NCBI GenBank assembly: GCA_944350015.1
Contig: CALVNW010000006.1
Location: forward strand, 1 to 64,000
DNA length: 64,000 nt
Reading direction: 5' to 3'
DNA from: an uncultured Clostridia bacterium
GTDB lineage: Bacteria > Bacillota > Clostridia > Christensenellales > UBA1242
Shown here in pieces: positions 53,098 through 61,062 of this stretch (its first letter is position 1; the number at the start of each line of letters is the position of its first letter). Position numbers and translations under genes: made by a program. The notes below the pieces were generated by a model. That model did no database searches and was not told the origin of the DNA. It saw only the letters and a list, made by a program, of their open reading frames with translations.

Positions 53098-54138
53098 ATG
53101 TTCGGACATAGATGTGATGGTAAAAAAGTAAAACATATGAACATTATTGACAAGGCAGAGCCATTCTTTATGCCACAAAGGATTGACGCTGTAAATTATA
53201 CAACTGTCAAGGTGCCTTGCGAAAAGCTTGATGAGTTTATAGCTAGAGAAAGGCGTAATGGCAATAGTTACAACTATATGCATATCGTGATTGCAACTTT
53301 GGTGAGGGTTTTGTATACTAAACCAAAATTGAATCGCTTTATTATGAGGGGTTCTATTTATCAACGAAACTATATAAGTGTTTCAATGGATATCAAGAAA
53401 AAACTTGAAGAGGATGGTGAGGATGTGACCCTTAAATTTATGTTCACAGGAAGGGAAAGTCTGCCAGAAGTTAAAGCTATTGTTGACAAGGAGATTGTTA
53501 TAAATACTCAAGAAGACACTGTTCATAAAACAACAAAGGCAGCTGGTAAGCTTGTGAAATTACCTGATTTTATGTTCAGATGGGCAATGGCTTTTATTAG
53601 ATTTTTAGATAGACACGGTATGATGACTAAGGGATTAATAAATGCAAGTCCTTTCCATACCAGTGTGTTTTTAACAAACTTAAAATCAATCAAAATAGGG
53701 CATATTTATCACCATCTATATAATTTTGGTACAACCTCTATGTTCGTTTCAATGGGCAAAGAGAAGATGGAACCTTATGTTGAGAACAATAAAGAGATAA
53801 AAATAGGAAAGTTTTTAAATTTAGGTATGAGCCTAGATGAGCGTATTGCTGATGGCTTTTATATGGGCAAATGCTTAAAGCTATGCAATGACATTTTAGC
53901 AAACCCAGAGTCTCTTCTTGATAGTATGCCAGATGATGGCACTATACCTAAAAAGCTTGTAAGAAGAAATAAGAGAAAGCAGAAAAAGCTTAAAAAAGCA
54001 AGCGAGAAAAAGTCTAAGAAGATAAAACCTCTTAAAAACAAAGAAAAACACGATGAGAGGATGAGCAAAATAAGGCTTAGAAAGTCAAAAGAAAAATTGT
54101 CTTTACAATCTGCAAGTCCTACTGAAGAGATAAAATAA
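53098..54138 (+). CDS. 2-oxoacid dehydrogenase E2-like acyltransferase fold, catalytic His replaced
   Basis: 346 residues. The chloramphenicol-acetyltransferase/E2 catalytic fold is seen from NYTTVKVPCEKLDEFI through TSVFLTNLKSIKIGHIYHHL to the end motif LDERIADGFYMG. In active E2 enzymes this last motif is DHRxxDG. Here the histidine is Glu (DERIADG), so standard acyltransfer is unlikely. There is no lipoyl or E1/E3-binding domain and no dehydrogenase genes nearby. The last 65 residues are extremely Lys-rich, which could bind nucleic acid or acidic surfaces. Similar stand-alone proteins exist in Clostridia with unknown function. It probably shares the rarA transcript, with AGAGGAG upstream. 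Confidence 0.75.
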   Translation: MFGHRCDGKKVKHMNIIDKAEPFFMPQRIDAVNYTTVKVPCEKLDEFIARERRNGNSYNYMHIVIATLVRVLYTKPKLNRFIMRGSIYQRNYISVSMDIKKKLEEDGEDVTLKFMFTGRESLPEVKAIVDKEIVINTQEDTVHKTTKAAGKLVKLPDFMFRWAMAFIRFLDRHGMMTKGLINASPFHTSVFLTNLKSIKIGHIYHHLYNFGTTSMFVSMGKEKMEPYVENNKEIKIGKFLNLGMSLDERIADGFYMGKCLKLCNDILANPESLLDSMPDDGTIPKKLVRRNKRKQKKLKKASEKKSKKIKPLKNKEKHDERMSKIRLRKSKEKLSLQSASPTEEIK

Positions 54139-54165
54139 TTTATCTTTAATCAAACAGTTAAATGT

Positions 54166-54194
54166 TTGCATATTATTTTGTAATATGTTAAAAT
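54166..54194 (+). promoter_or_regulatory. Promoter of the small membrane protein and polA
   Basis: TTGCAT (54166-54171), 17-nt spacer, TAAAAT (54189-54194), a few bases before AGAGGTGG. A CAAACA/TGTTTG hairpin (about 54150-54168) overlaps the -35. Confidence 0.65.
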
Positions 54195-54210
54195 TAAATT
54201 AGAGGTGGAT

Positions 54211-54483
54211 ATGAAATCAATATTATATTTTGTTCTTGCAATTTTAACAATCGTCTATATTGGTTTTCTTTGTTATGTCAACATTGCAGGAGCAACAACA
54301 GGAGCTCAATATTATATATCGGTCTATGGCGGGCTATGTTTAGCTTTAGCATTTGCTGTTATTAATTTATTTGGTAATCCTCTTAAAATAGTATTTTTTG
54401 TTTTACTTATTATAGCAGTGATACTTTTAATTTTAACACTTGCAATTCCTGGAGTGTTTAGGTCACTTTTTGGAATTTCATAA
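54211..54483 (+). CDS. Small three-helix membrane protein (90 aa)
   Basis: Three hydrophobic segments: about residues 4-24 (ILYFVLAILTIVYIGFLCYV), 36-54 and 58-80. Short polar loops separate them, and a glycine-rich turn (GATTGAQYY) follows the first helix. No family is recognised. ATG 54211 with AGAGGTGG is preferred to GTG 54205, which overlaps that site. The gene is 10 nt upstream of polA, so it is probably in the same transcript. Confidence 0.7.
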   Translation: MKSILYFVLAILTIVYIGFLCYVNIAGATTGAQYYISVYGGLCLALAFAVINLFGNPLKIVFFVLLIIAVILLILTLAIPGVFRSLFGIS

Positions 54484-54493
54484 AAGGAATAAT

Positions 54494-56992
54494 ATGGACA
54501 AATTATTGATAGTAGATGGCAATAGCATTGCAAATAGAGCATTTTATGCTCTTCCTTTTTTATCAAATCATAATGGACAGCCTTCGGGTGCGGTGTTTGG
54601 CTTTGCAAATATTCTTATTAAGATAATAGGAGAACTTTCGCCAACTCATTTAGTTATAGCCTTTGACCACGCGAGGAAAACCTTTAGAAATGAGATTTAT
54701 CCAGAGTATAAAATGCAAAGAAAAAGCACGCCAGAGGAGTTAATAAGCCAGTTTCCTTTAATTAAGCAGATGCTTAGTGCGATGAATATTAAGACGATAG
54801 AAGAATCGGGTATTGAGGCTGACGATATAATTGGCAGTATATCTAAAAGCTGTGATTGCACAAAGATAATATTGTCAGGAGATAGAGATTTACTTCAGCT
54901 TATTGACGACAACACTAGTGTATGGCTGACTAAAAAAGGCGTTAGCGAGGTTGACAAAGTCGACAAGGATAAGATAAAAGAGGAGTTTGAGATAACTCCT
55001 GAGCAGGTGATAGAACTTAAAGCATTGATGGGAGATACTTCCGATAATATTCCAGGCGTCAGTGGTGTAGGAGAAAAGACAGCAAAAGCCTTAATTCTTG
55101 AATATGGAAGCCTTGACAATGTCTATAAAAATATAGAGAGTATCAGACCAAAACTACAAGAAAAGCTAATAAATGATAAAGAAATAGCTTATATATCAAA
55201 AACTCTTGCAACCATCAAAACAGACTGTGATATAAACTTTAATTTAGATGAGTGCAAAATTGTATATCCATTGCCGATAAGCGCATATAACTTCTTTAAA
55301 GAGATGGATTTTACTTCACTTGTGCGAAACAAGTCGCTTTTTAGCGAAGAGACGACGGATGAAAGCACCAATAATGTCACCGAAAGAGTTAAGCTTACTA
55401 AGGAGAATTTAGATAAGCTAAATAGTTTAAAGAGCGACTATTTTTGCTATAACTTAAGCGATATGGAGTTCATTATAGATGGAACTATTTATTTTCTAGA
55501 TAAAGTTATTGATATGTTTAGTGATGGACTTGATGTAGATGAAGTTATACTTTCTTTAAAGCCAATTTTTGAAAATGATAAGGCGCTAAAGATAACAGCA
55601 TCAGCAAAACAAGATATGCATTTGCTTTGCAAATATGGTATAAAACTAAATAACTACTTTGATTTGGCAGTAGGTGACTACATTATAAATGCAGGGCTAA
55701 AACAAGCGTCAAATTTTTCACTCGAAGATTATTTAGATAGGTATAATAGCTTAAAGAAACAGATAAGTGAGAATAAGCTAGACTTTATTTATGAGGATAT
55801 AGAAAAACCGCTAATTGAAATTTTGTTTAATATGGAAAGAGATGGCTTTAGAGTAAACAGAGAAAGACTTTTCGAGCTTGACAAGGAGTACTCAGAAAAA
55901 CTTGAAAAGTTAACAAAGGAAATCTATAGCGAAGCGGGAGAAGAGTTTAATATAAACTCGCCAAAGCAGGTGGCGCATATTCTATTTGACAAACTTGGTA
56001 TAAAGTCATATAACAATAAAAAGCAATCTACAAAAGCGGGGATACTAGAGGAGCTTCGTCATATACCATTAGTTGATAATATTCTTACTTATCGCAAGTT
56101 TGCAAAATTAAAAAATACATATATCGATGTTTATGAAAAGCTTACTAGTGAAAGTGGAGATGTCATACATACAACTTTCAATCAAACGCTGACAAGCACG
56201 GGAAGGCTATCTAGCAGTGAGCCGAATTTACAAAACATCCCAACAAGAGACGATTATGGTAAAAACTTAAGAAAGATTTTTGTCTCTAAGTTTGGTGGCG
56301 GGAAGATAATCTCAGCTGACTATAACCAAATAGAGTTAAGACTTCTTGCAGATATGTCAGGAGAAGAAGATTTGATTAAGTCCTATAAAGAAGGCAGAGA
56401 TATACATAGTTTGACTGCCTCACAGATTTTCAATGTCGACATAGATAAGGTTACACCACTTGAGAGAAGAGAGGCAAAGGCGGTAAATTTTGGTATCATC
56501 TATGGCATCAGCGAGTACGGCTTATCACAAAATATAAAGATTACAGTTGATAGCGCTAAAAAATACATAAGCTCATATTTTTCGCGTTATCCAAAAGTTA
56601 AGGAGTTTATGGATAACAATGTGGCATTTGCAAAGGAAAAAGGATATGCGGTAACCAAGTTTGGTAGAATAAGAAAAATACCTGAGATAAATTCATCTAA
56701 ATATAATATAAGAATGTTTGGTGAAAGGGTGGCGATGAATATGCCTCTTCAAGGTACTGCATCGGATATTATAAAACTTGCAATGATAAGAGTTGCAAAG
56801 AGTTTGAAAGACAAAAATCTAAAAAGTCAGTTAATATTACAAATCCACGATGAACTTATAATCGACACCTATCCGGGCGAAGAAGAAGTGGTAAAAACAG
56901 TATTAAAAGAGGCTATGGAAAATGTTGCAACTTTGAACGTTCCTCTTGTAGTCTCAATGGGAGAAGGTGAAAGCTTGTATGACTGTAAGTAA
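54494..56992 (+). CDS. polA: DNA polymerase I, proofreading domain inactive
   Basis: 832 residues. The 5'-3' exonuclease (FEN) domain spans about 1-290 (LLIVDGNSIANRAFYALP, GIEADDIIGSIS, GDRDLLQLID, GDTSDNIPGVSGVGEKTA). The middle 3'-5' exonuclease-like domain lacks its DxE metal motif (FCYNLSDMEFII where active enzymes have FDTET), so proofreading is absent, as in many Bacillota. The polymerase domain is intact: TGRLSSSEPNLQNIP, SADYNQIELRLLA, AKAVNFGIIYG and QIHDELI. ATG 54494 has AAAGGA. The HAD gene overlaps its end by 14 nt. Confidence 0.97.
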   Translation: MDKLLIVDGNSIANRAFYALPFLSNHNGQPSGAVFGFANILIKIIGELSPTHLVIAFDHARKTFRNEIYPEYKMQRKSTPEELISQFPLIKQMLSAMNIKTIEESGIEADDIIGSISKSCDCTKIILSGDRDLLQLIDDNTSVWLTKKGVSEVDKVDKDKIKEEFEITPEQVIELKALMGDTSDNIPGVSGVGEKTAKALILEYGSLDNVYKNIESIRPKLQEKLINDKEIAYISKTLATIKTDCDINFNLDECKIVYPLPISAYNFFKEMDFTSLVRNKSLFSEETTDESTNNVTERVKLTKENLDKLNSLKSDYFCYNLSDMEFIIDGTIYFLDKVIDMFSDGLDVDEVILSLKPIFENDKALKITASAKQDMHLLCKYGIKLNNYFDLAVGDYIINAGLKQASNFSLEDYLDRYNSLKKQISENKLDFIYEDIEKPLIEILFNMERDGFRVNRERLFELDKEYSEKLEKLTKEIYSEAGEEFNINSPKQVAHILFDKLGIKSYNNKKQSTKAGILEELRHIPLVDNILTYRKFAKLKNTYIDVYEKLTSESGDVIHTTFNQTLTSTGRLSSSEPNLQNIPTRDDYGKNLRKIFVSKFGGGKIISADYNQIELRLLADMSGEEDLIKSYKEGRDIHSLTASQIFNVDIDKVTPLERREAKAVNFGIIYGISEYGLSQNIKITVDSAKKYISSYFSRYPKVKEFMDNNVAFAKEKGYAVTKFGRIRKIPEINSSKYNIRMFGERVAMNMPLQGTASDIIKLAMIRVAKSLKDKNLKSQLILQIHDELIIDTYPGEEEVVKTVLKEAMENVATLNVPLVVSMGEGESLYDCK

Positions 56993-57668
56993 TAGGATAA
57001 AAACAAAGCTCATTGTGTTTGATTTTGATGGGACGCTATCCAAACCGAACGCTCTGCCAAACAGCTGGGCGAGAATTTGGGCAAAGATAGGCAGAACAAA
57101 GGATGATGAGACTTTATATCAAATGTATAAGAATAAAGAGCTAAGCTATACAGAATGGGCAAAAGAAGTTATTAAAGTCTATAGAGAAGAAAAATTTTCA
57201 AGGCAAATGCTTGAGGACATTGCAAAAGGTACGATTTTATTAGATGATAGTGAAGAGGTATTGAAATCCTTATATTTAGCCGGAATTAAAGTAATTATAT
57301 TATCTGGCGGAATAAAGAACATAATTGAGTGCGCGCTTGGTGACAACTTAAAATACATCTATAAAATAGAGGCGCAAGAGCTTATCTTTGATAAAGACGA
57401 TATAGTAGAAGGCGTAACAGTACTTGACCATTTTATCGAGGATAAAAGCCAGTATATGACAATAGTTTTAAAACAATTAAATCTTAAGCCTGAAGAAGTT
57501 GTATTTTTTGGTAACAGTAAGAACGATGAAGATGTGTATAAAACTGGCGTCAAAACCATTTGTTTAAATCCTGATAATGCGGACTTTAACAACAGGGAAA
57601 TTTGGGAAGATTGCATTAAAAAGACAGAAACTTTATCGTCAATACTAAAATTTATTGATAAAAGTTAA
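56979..57668 (+). CDS. HAD-superfamily phosphatase (SerB-like)
   Basis: 229 residues. HAD motif I is VFDFDGTLSKP (about residues 14-24), motif II is ILSGGIKNI, and the motif III/IV region is the lysine in ILKQL plus FGNSKNDEDVY. A helical cap lies between motifs I and II, placing it in the HAD-IB group with SerB-like phosphatases. The substrate is unknown. The start is ambiguous: ATG 56979 has AGAAGG at a somewhat long distance, and GTG 56967 is an alternative. It overlaps the polA end, indicating co-transcription. Coenzyme A-type or amino-sugar phosphates are possible substrates, but nothing here decides. Confidence 0.83.
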   Translation: MTVSNRIKTKLIVFDFDGTLSKPNALPNSWARIWAKIGRTKDDETLYQMYKNKELSYTEWAKEVIKVYREEKFSRQMLEDIAKGTILLDDSEEVLKSLYLAGIKVIILSGGIKNIIECALGDNLKYIYKIEAQELIFDKDDIVEGVTVLDHFIEDKSQYMTIVLKQLNLKPEEVVFFGNSKNDEDVYKTGVKTICLNPDNADFNNREIWEDCIKKTETLSSILKFIDKS

Positions 57669-57695
57669 TTTTATTGATAATTTTTACTAAAATGT

Positions 57696-57724
57696 TTGAC
57701 TAAAAAATTGTAAAAGGGTATACT
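57696..57724 (+). promoter_or_regulatory. Promoter of ruvX-DUF1292
   Basis: TTGACT (57696-57701), 17-nt spacer, TATACT (57719-57724). The leader of about 10 nt carries GGAGATG before the ATG at 57740. Confidence 0.85.
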
Positions 57725-57739
57725 CTAAGTGGAGATGTA

Positions 57740-58165
57740 ATGCAAAAGCATAGAAAAATGGGAGTAGATTATGGTGATAAACGCATAGGAATTGCTTTAA
57801 GCGATTTACTGTGCATCATCTCAAGCCCTTACGAAGTCTATCAAAATCGTGGAGAAGAGGACGCTTTAAAACATCTAGATAAGATAATTAAAGAAAATGA
57901 TGTTGATGAAGTTGCTTTCGGACTTCCACTTAATATGGACGGCTCTGAGGGTGAACGAGCAAAACTTCATAGAGCATTTGGAGAGAAGCTTGAAAACTAC
58001 TCTGGCGTGAAAGTCTATTTTATAGATGAGCGCTTAACCTCGGCTGAAGCAGAAGATATTTTAATATCAAGCGGTGTTCGAAGGGAAAAGCGAAAGGAAC
58101 TCATAGATAAAATAGCTGCACAGATAATTTTGCAGACATTTATTAATTTAAAAAAGGGGAATTGA
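57740..58165 (+). CDS. ruvX: Holliday junction resolvase-like protein RuvX/YqgF
   Basis: 141 residues. RNase H-like fold: GVDYGDKRIGIALSD at residues 8-22 with the first catalytic aspartate, FGLPLNMDGSEGERA, and FIDERLTSAEAEDIL with the acidic residue. The C-terminal DKIAAQIILQTFI segment completes the family. YqgF proteins act in 16S rRNA 5' end maturation and possibly in recombination. It is followed by a DUF1292 gene, as in Bacillus (yrrK-yrzB). Confidence 0.95.
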   Translation: MQKHRKMGVDYGDKRIGIALSDLLCIISSPYEVYQNRGEEDALKHLDKIIKENDVDEVAFGLPLNMDGSEGERAKLHRAFGEKLENYSGVKVYFIDERLTSAEAEDILISSGVRREKRKELIDKIAAQIILQTFINLKKGN

Positions 58166-58170
58166 TAATT

Positions 58171-58635
58171 ATGGAAGAAAAGAAAAATGAACAAGAGGAA
58201 TTAAAGCCTGTTGATATTCTTGATGTACTTCTTGACCAAGACAATAAGGACCCAATCGTTCTTGTTGATGAGGCTGGAAAACAACTTACTTTCGAGCAAG
58301 TTGCTGTTATTCCTTACGAAGTAAGAAAGGAAAAGAGACTTTATTGCGTATTAAAGCCACTTGACAAAATTGAAGGCATTGGCGATGACGAGGCTATCGT
58401 ATTCGTTGTTGACCAAGACAAAGATGGCAATTCTGTAATCAAGGTAGAGGAAGATGAAGAAGTAGCTATCGCAGTATTTGATAAATACTATGACCTTCTT
58501 GAAGAGGCTCAAAAAGAAGAGAAGAAAGAAAAAGCAGAAAAGACTGCAACTAAGCAAAAGACTGCAACTGCAAAAAAATCCTCAACTTCTGTTGCTGGTA
58601 AGAAGTCAGCACCAAAGACAACAACCAAAAAGTAA
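58171..58635 (+). CDS. DUF1292 family protein with Lys/Ala/Thr-rich tail
   Basis: 154 residues. The first 105 match the DUF1292/YrzB pattern: a short acidic start, then a beta-strand set with IVLVDEAGKQLTFEQVAVIPY and AIVFVVDQDKDGNSVIKVEEDEE, ending with FDKYYDLLEE. The last 45 residues are a low-complexity Lys/Ala/Thr/Ser tail similar to histone-like tails, not usual in this family. Function unknown, but it is a conserved partner of ruvX. ATG 58171 is chosen. A TTG at 58162 would sit right against the GGGG site. Confidence 0.88.
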   Translation: MEEKKNEQEELKPVDILDVLLDQDNKDPIVLVDEAGKQLTFEQVAVIPYEVRKEKRLYCVLKPLDKIEGIGDDEAIVFVVDQDKDGNSVIKVEEDEEVAIAVFDKYYDLLEEAQKEEKKEKAEKTATKQKTATAKKSSTSVAGKKSAPKTTTKK

Positions 58636-58645
58636 GTTGATTTTA

Positions 58646-58685
58646 AAAGGTATCTTAAGCACTACAAAGCAAAGATACCTTTTTT
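58646..58685 (+). terminator. ruvX-DUF1292 terminator
   Basis: AGGTATCTT (about 58648-58656) with AAGATACCT (58672-58680), then a T run. A 15-nt loop separates the arms. Confidence 0.88.
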
Positions 58686-58933
58686 AATGTGATGAATTAT
58701 TTATATTAGCCAAAATAATATTATGCGATGTTTAAACTTAAGCGTAGTTAATATTTTTTATGAATATTAGTTAAGCTTATGACTAATTACACTGCAAAAC
58801 AGCGCTACTTTATAACTTGTTAAAATTTATTGTATTTTTACTTAATATAGTTTGCATTTTATGTATAAAATCAAAAGTTTTAGCCATAATGTAATTACAA
58901 GGTATTAAACCTTGAAAACAGGAGGTGAAAACT
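58686..58933 (+). other. Intergenic leader region of the small basic protein gene
   Basis: No gene is supported. Just before the AGGAGGTG site of the next gene lies a 6-bp hairpin CAAGGT/ACCTTG (58898-58914) with a 5-nt loop. A TATAAA-like -10 occurs near 58863. The hairpin stands close enough to the ribosome site to influence initiation. Confidence 0.4.
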
Positions 58934-59065
58934 ATGTTTGGTAAGAATTCCAAAATGGGAAAAGCCAAGAGTGGCAAGATGTCTAAGTCTGCAAAGAGTG
59001 TAGAGGCATCTAAAGAAGCTAAAGGTTGCGGTGCTAAGTCTGGTTCAGCTAAAGACTGCAAATAG
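58934..59065 (+). CDS. Small basic Lys/Ser/Gly-rich protein (43 aa)
   Basis: A 43-residue frame behind a near-perfect AGGAGGTG site. Composition is almost only Lys, Ser, Ala and Gly with two Cys near the end (GCGAKSGSAKDCK). The early part has repeated Met-Gly-Lys / Met-Ser-Lys units. It has no hydrophobic core, so it is probably disordered or binds an acidic partner. Its own terminator follows 18 nt after the stop. Small acid-soluble or spore-associated basic proteins are one possible class, but no known family is matched. Confidence 0.65.
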   Translation: MFGKNSKMGKAKSGKMSKSAKSVEASKEAKGCGAKSGSAKDCK

Positions 59066-59082
59066 TTTTCAGCCAAAAATAG

Positions 59083-59110
59083 AAGAAGGCAATCAGCCTT
59101 CTTTTATTTT
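59083..59110 (+). terminator. Terminator of the small basic gene
   Basis: AAGAAGGC (59083-59090) with GCCTTCTT (59096-59103), a 5-nt loop and a T-rich tail. Confidence 0.9.
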
Positions 59111-59170
59111 TCATTTTTAAATATTATTTAATTGTGACAGTTGTAAGCTTAAAATCATTAAAGTTTTGAG

Positions 59171-59893
59171 TTAAACAGTGTACATACTTTTGCTAAGTTT
59201 CTCAAAATTTAGTGTTATATCACTGGAACTACTATCTGTAATAGTAACAGAGGCAGTGTTTGTATTATTGAAAGTGCTGTTTGATAGAACTGCTGTAGTT
59301 TCAAAGAATTGCATATTTCCATCGGACGCTGTAAACTCTATTTTAAACTTATACTGAAAGCTATTTATTGTTCCAACACTACCTAAATAGAGAACTGACG
59401 TGTGGGACGAGTTAAATGTTCCATCTGAGCCAATACTACCTCTTTCAAGTTCGACATACATATCGTTACCACTTATAGTATTTGAATAGTAAAGCGCAAA
59501 ATTAGTACCATAGTAATTTGAATTATTTATTCGAAGGTTATCTAAAGCGGTATACATCATTCCGCTTGGTGTCTCTTCAAATACGGCGGTATAGTTACCT
59601 GCGGTCTGACCACTATATTTCATTTGCAATTTGCTATTTGTAGAAATGACGGTTTTATTATCCTTAATCCAGCATATAAACGGATTAGAAGGGCTTTTCT
59701 CTATAGCCGTCAATGTTATAGAAGTGCCTTCAAGTTGTCTTGGATTATTATTCCGATTATTCGAAAAAGTGCCTATATAATCATCACTTGACGACACATT
59801 TATAACATAATAGGTGGATGCACTGCAAGCTGTGAGTAGTAGCAAGGGACATAGACACAAAAATGATAGCAAAATTTTAATTGACTTTTTCAT
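59171..59893 (-). CDS. Lipoprotein with InlB-repeat-like segment, unknown function
   Basis: 240 residues. Type II signal peptide: basic start (MKKSIK), hydrophobic core and the lipobox LTAC at about residues 20-23. The mature part is Ser/Asn/Thr-rich. A segment SPSNPFICWIKDNKTVISTNSKL then AGNYTAVFEE follows the pattern of bacterial divergent InlB-type repeats (Trp after a short strand, then a Tyr-Thr-Ala-Phe strand). The remaining sequence looks beta-sandwich-like. It is expected on the outer face of the cytoplasmic membrane. AGAGG site present. It lies opposite to its neighbours. Confidence 0.8.
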   Translation of the reverse strand: MKKSIKILLSFLCLCPLLLLTACSASTYYVINVSSSDDYIGTFSNNRNNNPRQLEGTSITLTAIEKSPSNPFICWIKDNKTVISTNSKLQMKYSGQTAGNYTAVFEETPSGMMYTALDNLRINNSNYYGTNFALYYSNTISGNDMYVELERGSIGSDGTFNSSHTSVLYLGSVGTINSFQYKFKIEFTASDGNMQFFETTAVLSNSTFNNTNTASVTITDSSSSDITLNFEKLSKSMYTV

Positions 59894-60018
59894 TTTAACC
59901 TCTTTTATATATTAATTATCATTATTTTTTTACTATTTGTCAAATTATTTGCTTTAAATTTAAAATTTGAAGTGTATTTTTTTTAACCTTGCATAGAATA
60001 TCATAGTAAGGAGAAATT

Positions 60019-60798
60019 ATGTGGGAGATTTCGCTAAATATTAAATCTGAAAACTATGCGATAGCAAATTTGCTTTACAAGACGCTTTCAGACGCTATCG
60101 AGCAGATGCAAGGTATAATCACTTCAAACGAAGAAAATGGCTATATATCTATTTTGGTTGCAGTTGATAAGTCTCATTTAGAAAAAGCAAAACTGTTGAT
60201 TTCGTCGTGCATAATAGAGATAATATGTACGAGCTTTAAGATGTCTTTTTTAGATAGCTATTTGGTCTTTCCAAGACAAGATAAGATAGGACTTCTTGCT
60301 TTTAAAAAGGCGCTTCTCAATTTTGATAAGGAGACCGACAAGTTTATTGTCAAGAAAAATCTTGAGCTTAAGCACGACTTTTTTATTGAGTCTTTCTACC
60401 ATTTTAGACTGCGAACCCTGCAAGAAAAATGGGCTGAGCTTGTATCTTTATCAAATGAAAATAGTGATTATCTTATATCTTCTGATAGTTTTGTAGACCT
60501 TCTTAAGTTTTTAGTTGATAATCTTGACATATGTGAAGATGAGATTAGCATTGTCAAAGAAGATAATGGTTATAAGATATTTACCTTAAGTGAAGGGCAG
60601 TATCAAAATAAGATATTTAGTGAAGAGTCGATTGTGTCCTCTGTTATAGATTTATCTCCACAAAAAATAAATCTATACTTTAAAGAGAGCAGTAGTGCGA
60701 TTGACCTTTTAGAGCGAATTTTTGAAGAACGCATAACAATAAACAATACAAGTTCTAAGATTTCATATGTTTCTCCAGAAAAAATTTATAAATCATAA
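60019..60798 (+). CDS. ytxC: Sporulation protein YtxC
   Basis: 259 residues. The C-terminal half carries the YtxC pattern: FFIESFYHFRLRTLQEKWAE, then a DLLKFLVDNL helix and SVIDLSPQKINLYFKE followed by AIDLLERIFEERI. The family is made in sporulating Bacillota with unknown molecular role. In Bacillus, ytxC lies next to thrS, as it does here, which supports the call. No membrane segment is evident. AAGGAG site at proper distance. No terminator is seen before the T-box promoter 18 nt downstream. Confidence 0.85.
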   Translation: MWEISLNIKSENYAIANLLYKTLSDAIEQMQGIITSNEENGYISILVAVDKSHLEKAKLLISSCIIEIICTSFKMSFLDSYLVFPRQDKIGLLAFKKALLNFDKETDKFIVKKNLELKHDFFIESFYHFRLRTLQEKWAELVSLSNENSDYLISSDSFVDLLKFLVDNLDICEDEISIVKEDNGYKIFTLSEGQYQNKIFSEESIVSSVIDLSPQKINLYFKESSSAIDLLERIFEERITINNTSSKISYVSPEKIYKS

Positions 60799-60816
60799 AA
60801 AATTGTCGTTGTTTTG

Positions 60817-60845
60817 TTGACAAAGATTTGTTAATGTGGTATTAT
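60817..60845 (+). promoter_or_regulatory. thrS T-box promoter
   Basis: TTGACA (60817-60822), 17-nt spacer, TATTAT (60840-60845). The predicted start is about 60852. Confidence 0.88.
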
Positions 60846-60851
60846 TATTCT

Positions 60852-61043
60852 CGAACTTGGAGTAGTAGACAAGTAGATACATTTGATGCGCTCAGAGAAA
60901 GATTGGTTGGTGAAAAATCTTGGCTAGAATGATATTGAAACCACTGCTATGATGATAAGTATTTAATGAGTGGCATTTTTATGCAATTAAGGTGGAACCG
61001 CGGTTATATTTAGTCGTCCTTAAATTTAAGGGACGATTTTTTT
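60852..61043 (+). promoter_or_regulatory. T-box leader (threonine)
   Basis: Contains stem I with an AGAGAAAG GA-motif, a candidate specifier ACC (threonine codon, 60940-60942) in GAAACCACTG, and the diagnostic T-box AAGGTGGAACCGCGG (60989-61003). A terminator stem follows, TCGTCC (61014-61019) with GGACGA (61031-61036), and seven T residues. Uncharged tRNA-Thr should favour the antiterminator and switch thrS on. Confidence 0.95.
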
Positions 61044-61062
61044 GTTTTAAAAGGAGAAAATT

